Source of the DNA: Anammoximicrobium sp964645045
GTDB taxonomy: Bacteria > Planctomycetota > Planctomycetia > Pirellulales > Pirellulaceae
Direction of reading: 5' to 3'
DNA length: 64,000 nt
Assembly (NCBI GenBank): GCA_964645045.1
Contig: CAZXYZ010000050.1
Coordinates: forward strand, 10,948 to 74,947
Shown: positions 26,506 through 35,136 of the stretch, piece after piece
Layout of the letters: every line of letters starts with the position of its first letter
Numbering within the stretch: position 1 is the first letter of the stretch
Program-made: the position numbers and the translations under genes
The notes under the pieces: model-generated
What the model saw: the letters and a program-made list of their open reading frames with translations, nothing else
Told to the model about the DNA's origin: nothing
Databases searched by the model: none

Positions 26506-26691
26506 GTTGGAGTTCACGCTTCAGCGTGCCAGGCCCGCCGTAACACACACTAAGCACCTGTCCAAAATCAACTCCGCGTTTTCCGACGTAGGACGGCCTT
26601 TCCAGGCCGTCCCGACGGCCCGGAAGGGCCGTCGTACTTCACGTTCCGCAGGGAGTTGATTTTGGACAGGTGCGAAAGCGCGAACTCCAAC
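26506..26691. repeat. Family P palindrome, copy 2, split by an inserted element
   Basis: The left half (GTTGGAGTTCACGCTTCAGC...) ends at about 26553. The right half (GAAAGCGCGAACTCCAAC) resumes at 26674, and the two are separated by the 120-bp element at 26554-26673. Joined, they give a normal family P copy. Confidence 0.7.
26554..26673. mobile_element. MITE-like element with 22-bp terminal inverted repeats
   Basis: GCACCTGTCCAAAATCAACT and the following two bases recur inverted at the right end. The interior has two inner palindromes built on GACGGCC...GGCCGTC. No coding capacity. It is nested inside a family P palindrome. Confidence 0.75.
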
Positions 26692-26730
26692 CGCGGATTT
26701 CCTGGGAAATCCGCCGTCCTGAGCAGACGC

Positions 26731-27957
26731 TTACAGTGTATACTGCGGCACCTTCATTGTTTCGCCGTCCTTCATCGCGGACAGGTGCGCGTAATAGCCG
26801 GGGACGGTCATATTCAGCGCATCGATCACATCGACCCGCGGTTTTCGGCTGCGCAGAATAGCGTCGATAAAGTCGTCCCCCAGGTAGCCATGCGAGCCGC
26901 CGTGTCCGCCCGGCTGAACGCCGGGCGGCAAGGCGTATTTCTTGATCTGCACGCCACTCTTGATGGCCGCGTCGTATCGCTTCTTGCCGGTCGCATCGCC
27001 GACGAAGGTCTGGTTGAATCCAGCGTATTCGCCTCGAATGCGTCCCGCTTCGAGGTACTCGCCCTGCGAATAGCAGACGATCATCCGGGAGAGCCCCCCC
27101 TCCGCCGTCCGGAACAAACCGACTTCGGACTTGAAGGTGTTTCCGATCGCGTTCGGGACCCGCAGCGATTCGTCGAAATACGGCGTGCCCTGGCACGAGA
27201 CGTCAATCAAGCCCTGGTGCGTGACACCGACGTAGTAGGCCGTCGCATGCGTGGGGTACCACATCGGGCAGCCGTTCTTTCGCCAGTCCTTGTACGAGCC
27301 CAGTGACGGAGCGCCCAAGGAATGCGGATGACAATACTCGCCTTCTGAATAGACGATCCGGCCAAAGACACCGGCGGCAAAGAGCTTTTCCATCGCGTAC
27401 AGATCGTCGTGGAAGGTCGATGTTTCGAACATCGCGTAGACCAGGCCCGGGTTCTTTTTGCAGCATTCCAGCAGCCGGTCGGCATCCTCGATGTCGCCCC
27501 GGAAGGCCGGAACCGCAGTCGCCACGTGCTTGCCATGTTCCAGGCAGAGGATGGCGTGCTTGGCGTGGGCCGGGGCGTCGGTGGCGCAATAGATGGCCTC
27601 GATCGAATCGTCCTTGACCATCTCTTCCAGCGACGAGTACGTCTTCGCGCACTTCGCCCGGCGCGCCATCTCGGCACAGCGGTCGGGAAACAAATCGCTG
27701 ACCGCGACCAACTGGACGTTGGGATGATTCTGCAGATCAAATGCCAGACCGAATTGGCACACGCCGTGGCCGACGATTCCCACGCGGACCTTGCGGTCAC
27801 TAAAGGGCTTCCATTCCTTCGTCCGGTCGTAATCGGTCTTCGTTTGGTCAAAACCGGGAATGCTCTCGGCCGCGTACACGGCATCGAGCAGGGAACTTCC
27901 GGTTGCCGCAACGGCCGCGGAAGCGGCCAAGAACGATCGGCGGGAAAAGTGTGTCAT
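26731..27957 (-). CDS. Tat-exported Gfo/Idh/MocA-family protein without the usual Lys motif
   Basis: The 408-residue protein has a twin-arginine signal (SRRSFLAASAAVAATGSSLL). A Rossmann domain follows (VRVGIVGHGVCQFGLAFDL near residue 60, VAVSDLFPD), then the C-terminal alpha/beta domain of the family. These proteins use NAD(P) to oxidise sugars or related substrates. The usual EKP segment that supplies the catalytic lysine is replaced here by VATAVPAFRGD, so the chemistry may differ or be lost. A His/Gly-rich loop (GGHGGSHGYLGDDFIDAIL) is typical of planctomycete members. Transcribed toward the sulfatase gene (convergent). Confidence 0.82.
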   Translation of the reverse strand: MTHFSRRSFLAASAAVAATGSSLLDAVYAAESIPGFDQTKTDYDRTKEWKPFSDRKVRVGIVGHGVCQFGLAFDLQNHPNVQLVAVSDLFPDRCAEMARRAKCAKTYSSLEEMVKDDSIEAIYCATDAPAHAKHAILCLEHGKHVATAVPAFRGDIEDADRLLECCKKNPGLVYAMFETSTFHDDLYAMEKLFAAGVFGRIVYSEGEYCHPHSLGAPSLGSYKDWRKNGCPMWYPTHATAYYVGVTHQGLIDVSCQGTPYFDESLRVPNAIGNTFKSEVGLFRTAEGGLSRMIVCYSQGEYLEAGRIRGEYAGFNQTFVGDATGKKRYDAAIKSGVQIKKYALPPGVQPGGHGGSHGYLGDDFIDAILRSRKPRVDVIDALNMTVPGYYAHLSAMKDGETMKVPQYTL

Positions 27958-28020
27958 GTCGGGATACTCCTTCCATCAAGACTGCAAGGACTGATCAATG
28001 GTGGGCAACATCTTGGTTTG

Positions 28021-28096
28021 CATCCGTGCCCCGGCCCTGCCATCCGTGCTAGTCATGGCCGTTGGTAGCACGGATGGCAGGGCCGGGGCACGGATG
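28021..28096. repeat. Perfect 31-bp inverted repeat with 14-nt loop
   Basis: The arms start CATCCGTGCCCCGGCCCTGC and are perfectly complementary over 31 bp around the loop 28052-28065. It lies 50 bp after the spoVG stop on the minus strand and 64 bp before the oxidoreductase start, so it could end ispE-spoVG transcription. No T-run follows, so a mobile palindrome is equally likely. Confidence 0.75.
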
Positions 28097-28145
28097 GGAT
28101 GCGCGGCGATTCGTGCGGATGGCGAATCCGCGTGCAGGATGCATC

Positions 28146-28736
28146 TTACTCGTCGAAGACCCCCGCGCCAAAGCCGTCGCGGCGGGTCTTCGGCGTGGGG
28201 CTGGCGACGGGCTGGGTGGCTGGATGGTGCGGTGGCGGCGGCGTCGACTCGGCCGGCTCGATCTGCTTCATCGTCGCCCGCGGGCCGGATTCGGGCAGGA
28301 ATTCGGCGTCAAAGTCCTCGTCACCGTAGTCGTCGTCGTAGCGCGTGGTGTAACCGGGCTCCTTGGCCCGTTCCAATTCGTTGCGGTACTCGGCGATCAC
28401 CCGCGCTTGGATCATCTCACGGCAAGCCGAGTTGATCGGATGGGCGATGTCGGCGTACAACTTGACTCGCCCCTCCGGATCGCGCACCGCGCGTTCCTGC
28501 GGCTGCGGCCCGCCGCAATGGTTGCAGTAGCGGGCCCGCAAGTGATTCTTCGCCCCGCACTTCGGGCAATGCGACGTCAGCTTGCGGCTAGGCATCGCCA
28601 CAAACGGCCCGCTGGTGCCGTCGATGATCTTCAGGTCCCGGACCACAAAGCTGTCGTCAAAAGTGACGGAACAGAACGCCCGCAGCCGGTCGTCCGAGTC
28701 TTCCATGAGTTTCACGCGAACCTCGGTGATGTCCAT
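28146..28736 (-). CDS. spoVG: SpoVG-family RNA-binding protein with inserted zinc ribbon
   Basis: SpoVG proteins are small nucleic-acid-binding regulators. The start MDITEVRVKLMEDSDDRLRA, the core FVVRDLKIIDGTSGPFVAMP and the end DIAHPINSACREMI match the family. Between SRKLTSH and the DIAHP segment lies a four-Cys zinc ribbon (CPKCGAKNHL, then YCNHCGG). A Pro- and acid-rich tail of about 80 residues follows, making ~196 aa against ~90-100 for firmicute SpoVG. ATG 28736 follows GGAG by eight bases. It lies 115 bp downstream of ispE, echoing the ispE-spoVG neighbourhood known in Bacillus. Confidence 0.88.
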   Translation of the reverse strand: MDITEVRVKLMEDSDDRLRAFCSVTFDDSFVVRDLKIIDGTSGPFVAMPSRKLTSHCPKCGAKNHLRARYCNHCGGPQPQERAVRDPEGRVKLYADIAHPINSACREMIQARVIAEYRNELERAKEPGYTTRYDDDYGDEDFDAEFLPESGPRATMKQIEPAESTPPPPHHPATQPVASPTPKTRRDGFGAGVFDE

Positions 28737-28851
28737 ACAGCGTCTCCTCAATCTTGTTCGCCCTTGTCCGCCGTCTCGAAGGTTCCCTGCGGAGCCCGCC
28801 GCCGGTGCGTCCAGCCGCACAGGATCCGCAGCGCTCCGGCTCCATGAATCG

Positions 28852-29799
28852 TCAGTCGCCGTTCACCACAACGTGCCGCGTGCTGGCCGTAAATACGGCC
28901 CCCCACCCGGCCGCCCGCAATCTCGCCGCCACGCTTCGCGCATGACCGGCGTGCCGGCAAAGTCCCAGATAACTCGTTCCGCTGCCGCTCATCTGATGCC
29001 CGAGACAGTCCAGTTGCCCAAACGCATTCCGCAATCGCCCGATCCAAGGCGACAACCGTTCCGCCGCCTCCTGCAGACGGTTGAACAGCAGCCGGCCAAC
29101 CTGCGCCGTGTCGCCGTCACGGGCGGCGGCCACCAGCGCCTCGGCACGCTGCGGCTGTGCAGCAGGCGAACACGCCCGGTACACCGCCGCGGTCGCCAAG
29201 CCACCCGGCGGCCGCACGACCACCAAGTGCAACGGCATGCATCCACTGACCCGTTCGATCCGCTCGCCACGCCCGCGGCACAGGCACGCACCAGCCTGCA
29301 GGAAGAACGGCACGTCACTTCCTAACTGCGCCGCGACCTCCGCCAACTGCTGGCGGCTCCAGTCCAGTCCCCAAGCGATGTTGGCTGCCGCCAGCACCGC
29401 TGCCGCGTCGCTCGATGCGCCGCCCAATCCGGCCGCCGCAGGAATCCGCTTGACCAGCATCACGTCGGCCCCGGCCTGTACGCCGGACTGCTGACGCAGC
29501 AGCATCAAGCTCCGCAGCGCGAGGTTGTCTGCATTGGCAGGAAGTGCTTCCCATACGCCGGTGCCGCCCAAGGCATGGCGGGTCCGATACCCTTCCACCC
29601 CGTGTGCCCAGCGACACGTCAAACCCAATGTCCCTGTCGAGTTCGCCGCCAACGAGACACGATCGTACAAGCCGATCGGCACCATGAGCGTTTCAATCTC
29701 ATGAAAGCCGTCTGCGCGCCGAGACAAGACCTCCAGAAAAAGGTTCACCTTGGCCGGAGTTTCCACCTCGACCAGTGTGCCGCGACGACGAACGTACAT
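28852..29799 (-). CDS. ispE: 4-diphosphocytidyl-2-C-methyl-D-erythritol kinase (IspE)
   Basis: IspE phosphorylates CDP-methylerythritol in the MEP isoprenoid pathway. The 315-residue GHMP kinase has the N-terminal TPAKVNLFLEVLSRRADGFH, the ATP-binding loop PAAAGLGGASSDAAAVLAA near residue 120-138, and the C-terminal GSGTSYLGLC motif near 285. Length is at the upper end for the family because of small loops. It is followed on the same strand by spoVG. Confidence 0.93.
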   Translation of the reverse strand: MYVRRRGTLVEVETPAKVNLFLEVLSRRADGFHEIETLMVPIGLYDRVSLAANSTGTLGLTCRWAHGVEGYRTRHALGGTGVWEALPANADNLALRSLMLLRQQSGVQAGADVMLVKRIPAAAGLGGASSDAAAVLAAANIAWGLDWSRQQLAEVAAQLGSDVPFFLQAGACLCRGRGERIERVSGCMPLHLVVVRPPGGLATAAVYRACSPAAQPQRAEALVAAARDGDTAQVGRLLFNRLQEAAERLSPWIGRLRNAFGQLDCLGHQMSGSGTSYLGLCRHAGHARSVAARLRAAGWGAVFTASTRHVVVNGD

Positions 29800-30401
29800 A
29801 ACCCTCGCGGTCGATCCACGTTGCCCCTAATGACGTCCGCGATCATCCGGACCGGATGCGAAGAGAACCACAAGTTGCTGAAATCAACGGTCCGGATCAT
29901 CATCCATTCACAACCGCCATTCTAGCGGACCCGGGCTAGCGGTCAAGGTGAACTGGACCTTTCTGCCCGGCAAAGGGCAGATGGGAGGTGTGCGTTTGCA
30001 CCCGGCCTTCGTTGCGGCCACACATGGCGTCCGGTTGCCTGACGCTACAAAACGTGTCACGATGTTGGCAGGTGGAAGTCGATGGCTCGAAACGAAGGCC
30101 GCTTCCCATCGCTGAAGACGCGTTCCGGTTTCGGTAGGACAAATTTGAACGCGGATTTCGGGCCCCTGCCGAGCTTGCGGGCTGTTGATTTAATCGTGGC
30201 GTAAGCTCCCAGCTTGCGAAAAGTGCAACGGAAGCAAGATAGCAAATTAGACGTAGGCAGCGTCGGCAAGCTGGAAGCTTACCCCACATGCTACCACCGA
30301 TTAAATCAATAGACCGCTCGGCGGGGAGTCTTGAACATCGGGAACTGATTTCGGCCATCGTTGCTACAGCTGGCACCATTAACCAAACGAAAGGCGGTTC
30401 C
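29800..30401. other. Intergenic region carrying a MITE-like repeat
   Basis: This is 600 bp between divergent ispE and the hydrolase gene. It contains the inverted-repeat element at 30185-30310. The rest shows no supported gene; open frames across it on the minus strand lack recognisable protein features. Confidence 0.55.
30185..30310. mobile_element. MITE-like element, family Q relative
   Basis: TTGATTTAATCG (30185-30196) recurs inverted at 30299-30310. Just inside are GTGGCGTAAGCTCCCAGCTT and an inverted GCAAGCTGGAAGCTTACCCC, the core shared with the elements near 35.6 and 57.8 kb. The ends differ from those copies. Confidence 0.7.
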
Positions 30402-31259
30402 ATGACAAATCTGCATGATCTCCGACGGCGAGCGTTGCTCGCGTGCGCTGTTTTCCTGGCGGCATTGGGTGTCACGTATACGCGTCACGCCCAGGCGATG
30501 GAATCTGCCTCGCCGTTCCCTGGCACGAAGTGCGATTGGCACGGATTCGACCGCTACGAGTTCCCCGTCCAGGGCAAGACCGCTTCGGTCGTTGTGCCGC
30601 GTCAGCCGGCCCCCGGCAAGCCCTGGGTTTGGCACGGCGAGTTCTTCGGGCACAAGCCGGCTCCGGACATCGCGCTGCTGGGTCACGGTTTTCATATCGT
30701 CTATCTGAGCGTTCCGGACATGCTGGGGTGTCCCGCGGCCGTCGAGCACTGGAACACGTTGTACGCCGAACTGACCGAAAAGTACGGCTTCGCCAAGAAA
30801 GCCTCGCTGGTCGGACTCAGCCGCGGCGGACTGTACGTCTATAACTGGGCGGCCGCCAATCCGGACAAGGTCGCTTGTATTTACGGCGACGCTCCGGTCT
30901 GCGATTTCAAGAGCTGGCCGGGTGGCAAGGGAAAGGGAAAAGGCAGCCCGCGCGATTGGCAATTGATCCTGGAACGATATGGATTCAAATCGGAAGCCGA
31001 GGCGTTGGCCTATGACAAGAACCCAGTCGACAACCTGACGCCGATAGCCCGGGCCGGTGTGCCGCTGTTGCACGTTTACGGCGACGCGGATGACGTGGTA
31101 CCGTGGGACGAAAACACCGGCCTGATCGCGGAACGTTACCGCAAGCTGGACGGCTCGATTACCCTGATCGCCAAACCCGGCGTCGGCCACCATCCGCACG
31201 GCTTGGATGACTCGACGCCCATCGTCGAGTTCATTCTGAAACACGCTGCGAAAGACTGA
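30402..31259 (+). CDS. Exported alpha/beta hydrolase
   Basis: The ~285-residue protein has an N-terminal hydrophobic signal (LLACAVFLAALGV...AQA). It has an alpha/beta-hydrolase core with the nucleophile elbow VGLSRGGLYVYNW near residue 135, an acid in HVYGDADDVVPW near 230, and the final His in GVGHHPHGL near 265. The Lys/Gly run GGKGKGKG is a surface loop. ATG 30402 has AAAGGCGG upstream. It is followed after 26 bp by a second hydrolase on the same strand, so the two probably form an operon. Esterase or peptidase activity is likely, substrate unknown. Confidence 0.78.
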   Translation: MTNLHDLRRRALLACAVFLAALGVTYTRHAQAMESASPFPGTKCDWHGFDRYEFPVQGKTASVVVPRQPAPGKPWVWHGEFFGHKPAPDIALLGHGFHIVYLSVPDMLGCPAAVEHWNTLYAELTEKYGFAKKASLVGLSRGGLYVYNWAAANPDKVACIYGDAPVCDFKSWPGGKGKGKGSPRDWQLILERYGFKSEAEALAYDKNPVDNLTPIARAGVPLLHVYGDADDVVPWDENTGLIAERYRKLDGSITLIAKPGVGHHPHGLDDSTPIVEFILKHAAKD

Positions 31260-31285
31260 AGATCGAGCCCCAGGAAGGAATTCCC

Positions 31286-33181
31286 ATGTTGCCCCACTCG
31301 ATTCGATGGATCATGACGCCGGTTCGTTCGTGGTTGTTCCTGCTGTTATTGACGGCGGTTTGCCACGCCCAAGACGGCCCGTACCAAGTCAGCATGCAGC
31401 ACAATGTCATGGTGCCGATGCGTGACGGCGTCCGGTTGGCCGCCGACGTCTATCTGCCGACCCGGGACGGCGGACCGGTGGCCGAGCGGCTGCCGGCCAT
31501 CTTGATGCGGACGCCCTACGGCAAGGGTTCGGCAGACAAGGGAAACGCCGACGGCCACTACTTTGCCCGCTGGGGCTATGCGGTCGTGTTTCAGGACACC
31601 CGCGGCCGCTACGATTCGGAAGGCACTTGGCACATGCTGCTGGACGACGGTCCCGACGGCTTCGATACGGCCGCTTGGATCGCCCAGCAGACTTGGTCCA
31701 ACGGCAAGATTGGCACGATCGGCACGTCGTACGTCGGCGGCACTCAGCACGCGCTGGCGATGACCCGCAGTCCGCATCTGACCACGGCGATCCCCGTCGA
31801 CGCCATGTCCAACTTGGGCTATGCCAGCATGCGCAACGGCGGGGCCTTTGAGTTGCGCTTCTGGAACTGGATCATGCTGAACGCCGGGCGCGGCAGCCAG
31901 TACGAGCGCGATCCGGGTACGCGGGCCGTGCTGACGGAGATGGCGAGTCAGAGGATTCAGTACTTGGCGAACCTCCCGCTGCGTGCCGGCACCACGCCGT
32001 TGCGTCTGGCCCCCGCCTACGAGCAATGGCTGGTGGAAGCGATGGGCCACGGGATCAACGACGAATTCTGGCGGCAGAACAACCTGGTCGACTATGCCTC
32101 CGACTACAAGGACATGCCCGTGTACCTGGTCGGCGGCTGGTACGACTCGTGGGGCAGCAACACGACCGCGAACTTCGTGGCCCTCAGCAAGGCGATTACC
32201 GGCCCGGCGTACTTGATCATGGGGCCGTGGATCCACGGCGCGCAGGGGCAAGCGTTTCACGGCCAGGTGAGTTTTGGCCCGGCAGCGGCGATTCCCGATC
32301 CGCGAGCCTGGCGGCGCGAGTGGTACGACCACTGGCTGAAGGGGATCGACAACAGCGTCGGCAAGGCGGATCCGTTCCGGACGAAGGTGCGGATTTTCGT
32401 CATGGGCTCGGGCACCGGCGGCAAGGACAAGGACGGGCGTCTGGAACACGGCGGCATTTGGCGGGATGAACAGGAGTGGCCGCTGGCGCGAGCCCGCGCG
32501 ACCAATTATTATTTCGGACCCGGCGGCCGCCTGGGCGACCAGACGCCGCCCGGCAGCGGCGGAGCCACCAGTTTTCAGTTCGACCCGCGGCATCCGGTGC
32601 CGACGATCGGCGGCAACATTTCCTCGAACAACGACATCATGCTGCAGGGAGCTTGGGACCAGCGAGGCGGCCCGCACATCTGGAACGGCCAGGAGCCACT
32701 CCCGCTGTCCGCCCGCAACGACATCCTCGTGTTCCAAACGGAACCGCTGCCCGCGGACTTGGAGGTGACCGGCGAGTTGGCCGTCAAACTGTGGGTCTCG
32801 TCCTCGGCCGTGGACACCGATTTCACGGCCAAGCTGATCGACGTCTATCCGCCCAGCCCCGCCTGGCCGGGCGGATTCGACCTGAACATCGGCGACGGGA
32901 TCCAGCGGCTGCGGTTCCGCGAAACCTTGCAGAAGGAAGTCCTGGGGGAACCGGGGAAGATCTACCCGATTACCGTCAAGCTGTATCCGACGTCGAATAT
33001 CTTCAAGCGGGGCCACCGCATCCGCGTGGATATTTCCAGCAGCAATTTTCCCCGTTTCGACGTGAATCCCAACTCGGGCGAACCGCTGAACCAACACCGC
33101 CGCCACGTGGTGGCGGTCAATACGGTACACCACGACGCCGACCACCCGTCGCACATCGTGCTGCCGGTGATTCCGCAGTGA
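31286..33181 (+). CDS. CocE/NonD-family (S15) hydrolase
   Basis: The 631-residue secreted protein has a signal peptide (VRSWLFLLLLTAVCHAQ). The peptidase-S15/CocE fold is shown by NVMVPMRDGVRLAADVYLPT, TPYGKGSADKG, FQDTRGRYDSEG and the nucleophile elbow IGTSYVGGTQHAL near residue 150. The helical cap and the C-terminal beta-sandwich (LEVTGELAVKLWVSSSAVDT, then RGHRIRVDISSSNFPRFDVN) are complete. The family hydrolyses esters and acylated substrates. A GGAAGGAA precedes the ATG. Confidence 0.9.
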   Translation: MLPHSIRWIMTPVRSWLFLLLLTAVCHAQDGPYQVSMQHNVMVPMRDGVRLAADVYLPTRDGGPVAERLPAILMRTPYGKGSADKGNADGHYFARWGYAVVFQDTRGRYDSEGTWHMLLDDGPDGFDTAAWIAQQTWSNGKIGTIGTSYVGGTQHALAMTRSPHLTTAIPVDAMSNLGYASMRNGGAFELRFWNWIMLNAGRGSQYERDPGTRAVLTEMASQRIQYLANLPLRAGTTPLRLAPAYEQWLVEAMGHGINDEFWRQNNLVDYASDYKDMPVYLVGGWYDSWGSNTTANFVALSKAITGPAYLIMGPWIHGAQGQAFHGQVSFGPAAAIPDPRAWRREWYDHWLKGIDNSVGKADPFRTKVRIFVMGSGTGGKDKDGRLEHGGIWRDEQEWPLARARATNYYFGPGGRLGDQTPPGSGGATSFQFDPRHPVPTIGGNISSNNDIMLQGAWDQRGGPHIWNGQEPLPLSARNDILVFQTEPLPADLEVTGELAVKLWVSSSAVDTDFTAKLIDVYPPSPAWPGGFDLNIGDGIQRLRFRETLQKEVLGEPGKIYPITVKLYPTSNIFKRGHRIRVDISSSNFPRFDVNPNSGEPLNQHRRHVVAVNTVHHDADHPSHIVLPVIPQ

Positions 33182-33245
33182 GGGCGTGAAACAACCGCCT
33201 GTCGGGTTCTCCATGTCATCATACGCTTCGAGGCCGTGATTCTTT

Positions 33246-33321
33246 GTTGGAGTTCAGCCTTCAGGCTGTTCGGACGGGCGGGAAAGCCCGCCCGGAAACA
33301 CGCTGAAGCGTGAACTCCAAC
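33246..33321. repeat. Intergenic palindrome family P, copy 3
   Basis: GTTGGAGTTCAGCCTTCAGG on the left and GCTGAAGCGTGAACTCCAAC on the right, with an inner CGGGCGGGAAAGCCCGCCCG palindrome. It lies between the CocE hydrolase and the FAD oxidoreductase genes. Confidence 0.8.
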
Positions 33322-33375
33322 CAGTCGAACTGAACCGGCTCGAATTCATTCCTCTCGATATGTCACGGTGCCACG

Positions 33376-35136
33376 ATGAACGAACGATGGACAATGACAG
33401 CGTTGGCGATCTTGTTCGCACTTGGCGTGGGGTCCGGTCGAGCCGCGGACGCTCCGCGCGTCGTCGAGGCGGACGTGTGCGTCTGGGGCGGCACGTCGGG
33501 CGGTGTCGTGGCCGCGGTACAAGCGGCGCGGATGGGCAAGCGGGCCGTGATTGCCGAGCCGGGCCGGCACTTGGGCGGAATGACCGCGGGCGGGTTGAGT
33601 GCGGTGGACATCGGCGATCCGCGTTCGGTCGGCGGCATCGCCCGCGAGTACTTCACCCGGCTGGTGGGCGTCTACGGCAAGACGCTCGCTTGGGACCAGC
33701 CGTTTACGGCCCAGGGCGGGGGCCCAGCCACGGGCGGCGCGTTTGCGATCGAGCCGCACACGGCCGAGCGGTTGTTCGACCAGTTGGCGCGCGAGGCCCG
33801 GGTGCCGGTACACTTCGCCGCACGGCTGGCGAGCGTCCGCAAACAGGGTGCGCGAATCCTTGAATTAGTCACCGAGGACGGCACCGTGTTCCAGGCCCGG
33901 ATGTTCATCGACGCCAGCTACGAGGGCGATCTGATGGCGAAGGCCGGCGTGTCGCACACGCTGCTGCGCGAGGGCAACGCAAAATACGGCGAGACCTACA
34001 ACGGCATTCACTACGCGGCGATCTACCAGCCGCGGCTCGACCACAAGCCGCCCGGCCCCAACGGCCGCACACCCAGCGGCCAGGGCGTGTGGGACCGCGA
34101 TTTCCCGCTCGATCCGTATGTCATTCCCGGCGATCCGCACAGCGGCCTGTTGCCGCTGCTGCAAAGTGGCGATCCCGGCGTTCCGGGCGAACCGGCCCCG
34201 GGGGTCCAGGCGTATTGTTACCGGTTGTGCTTGACGACGGCTGACGACCGTCTCCCGATCGCGCCGCCGCCAGACTACGACGCGCGGCGTTACGAGCCGG
34301 TGGCCCGGTTCATCAAAGCTTGCCAGGCGATCGGCGACGACCTGGACCTGCGTTGGTTTTCCAAACACGACCCGCTGCCGAACGGCAAATGGGATTTTAA
34401 CACGGCCACCTTCGGCGGCAATCTGCCGGGCGCCAGTTGGGAATGGGCCGAAGCGAGCTACGACCGCCGGGACGAGATCGCCCGCGAGCACGAGCACTAT
34501 CACCGCGGCCTGCTGCACTTCCTGGCCACCGATCCGCGGGTGCCGGAAAAAGTCCGCACGCAGATGCAACGCTTCGGTCTGCCGCGCGACGAGTTTACCG
34601 GCAACGGCGGCTGGCCGCACCAGTTGTACATCCGCGAGGCCCGCCGCATGGTCTCGGACCTGGTGCTGACCGAACACCACACCTTCGGCCGCGAGGTCGC
34701 CCCAAATTCCGTGGGGCTAGGTTCCTACGGCACCGACACGCACGAGATCCGCCGCATCGTCAAGGACGGCGTGGTGATTCGCGAGGGCAAGACCGCCACC
34801 GGCCGCGGCGGCGCCCCGCCTTATCCGGTCGGCTACGGCGCCATTGTGCCGCGCGCCAACGAATGTGAGAACCTGTTCGTCACGTTCGCCCTGTCCGCCA
34901 GCCACACCGCCTTTAGCAGCGTCCGGATGGAACCAGTCTTCATGGTCACCAGCCAATCCGCCGCCACCGCCGCCTGCCTGGCGATCGACGACGGCGTGCC
35001 GGTGCAGCAGGTGGATTACGCGAGACTGCGTGACCGTCTGCGCGCGGACAAGCAGGTGTTGGAGTGGCGGGTGGAAGCGAATCCTGTAGTCTGCCCGCAC
35101 CACGCAGTTGTATCCGGCCTTGGCCGCGCGTCGTAA
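33376..35136 (+). CDS. Exported FAD-dependent oxidoreductase
   Basis: The 586-residue protein has a signal sequence (ILFALGVGSGRAAD). An N-terminal FAD-binding Rossmann motif VCVWGGTSGGVVAAVQAARM is followed by acidic AEPGRHLGGMTAGGLS, with a second FAD contact ARMFIDASYEGDLMAKAG near residue 180. The family (FAD_oxidored) is common in planctomycetes next to sulfatases and glycosidases and is presumed to act on sugars. Its 3' end overlaps by 29 bp the frame that carries the sulfatase remnant at 35108. Confidence 0.85.
   Translation: MNERWTMTALAILFALGVGSGRAADAPRVVEADVCVWGGTSGGVVAAVQAARMGKRAVIAEPGRHLGGMTAGGLSAVDIGDPRSVGGIAREYFTRLVGVYGKTLAWDQPFTAQGGGPATGGAFAIEPHTAERLFDQLAREARVPVHFAARLASVRKQGARILELVTEDGTVFQARMFIDASYEGDLMAKAGVSHTLLREGNAKYGETYNGIHYAAIYQPRLDHKPPGPNGRTPSGQGVWDRDFPLDPYVIPGDPHSGLLPLLQSGDPGVPGEPAPGVQAYCYRLCLTTADDRLPIAPPPDYDARRYEPVARFIKACQAIGDDLDLRWFSKHDPLPNGKWDFNTATFGGNLPGASWEWAEASYDRRDEIAREHEHYHRGLLHFLATDPRVPEKVRTQMQRFGLPRDEFTGNGGWPHQLYIREARRMVSDLVLTEHHTFGREVAPNSVGLGSYGTDTHEIRRIVKDGVVIREGKTATGRGGAPPYPVGYGAIVPRANECENLFVTFALSASHTAFSSVRMEPVFMVTSQSAATAACLAIDDGVPVQQVDYARLRDRLRADKQVLEWRVEANPVVCPHHAVVSGLGRAS

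Noticed and set aside
29936..30475. Minus-strand frame in the gap before the hydrolase gene
   Set aside because: It runs through a MITE-like repeat and the translated sequence has no recognisable protein pattern.
31346..33214. Long minus-strand frame opposite the CocE hydrolase gene
   Set aside because: Mirror of a strongly supported gene, no ribosome site and no recognisable motif.
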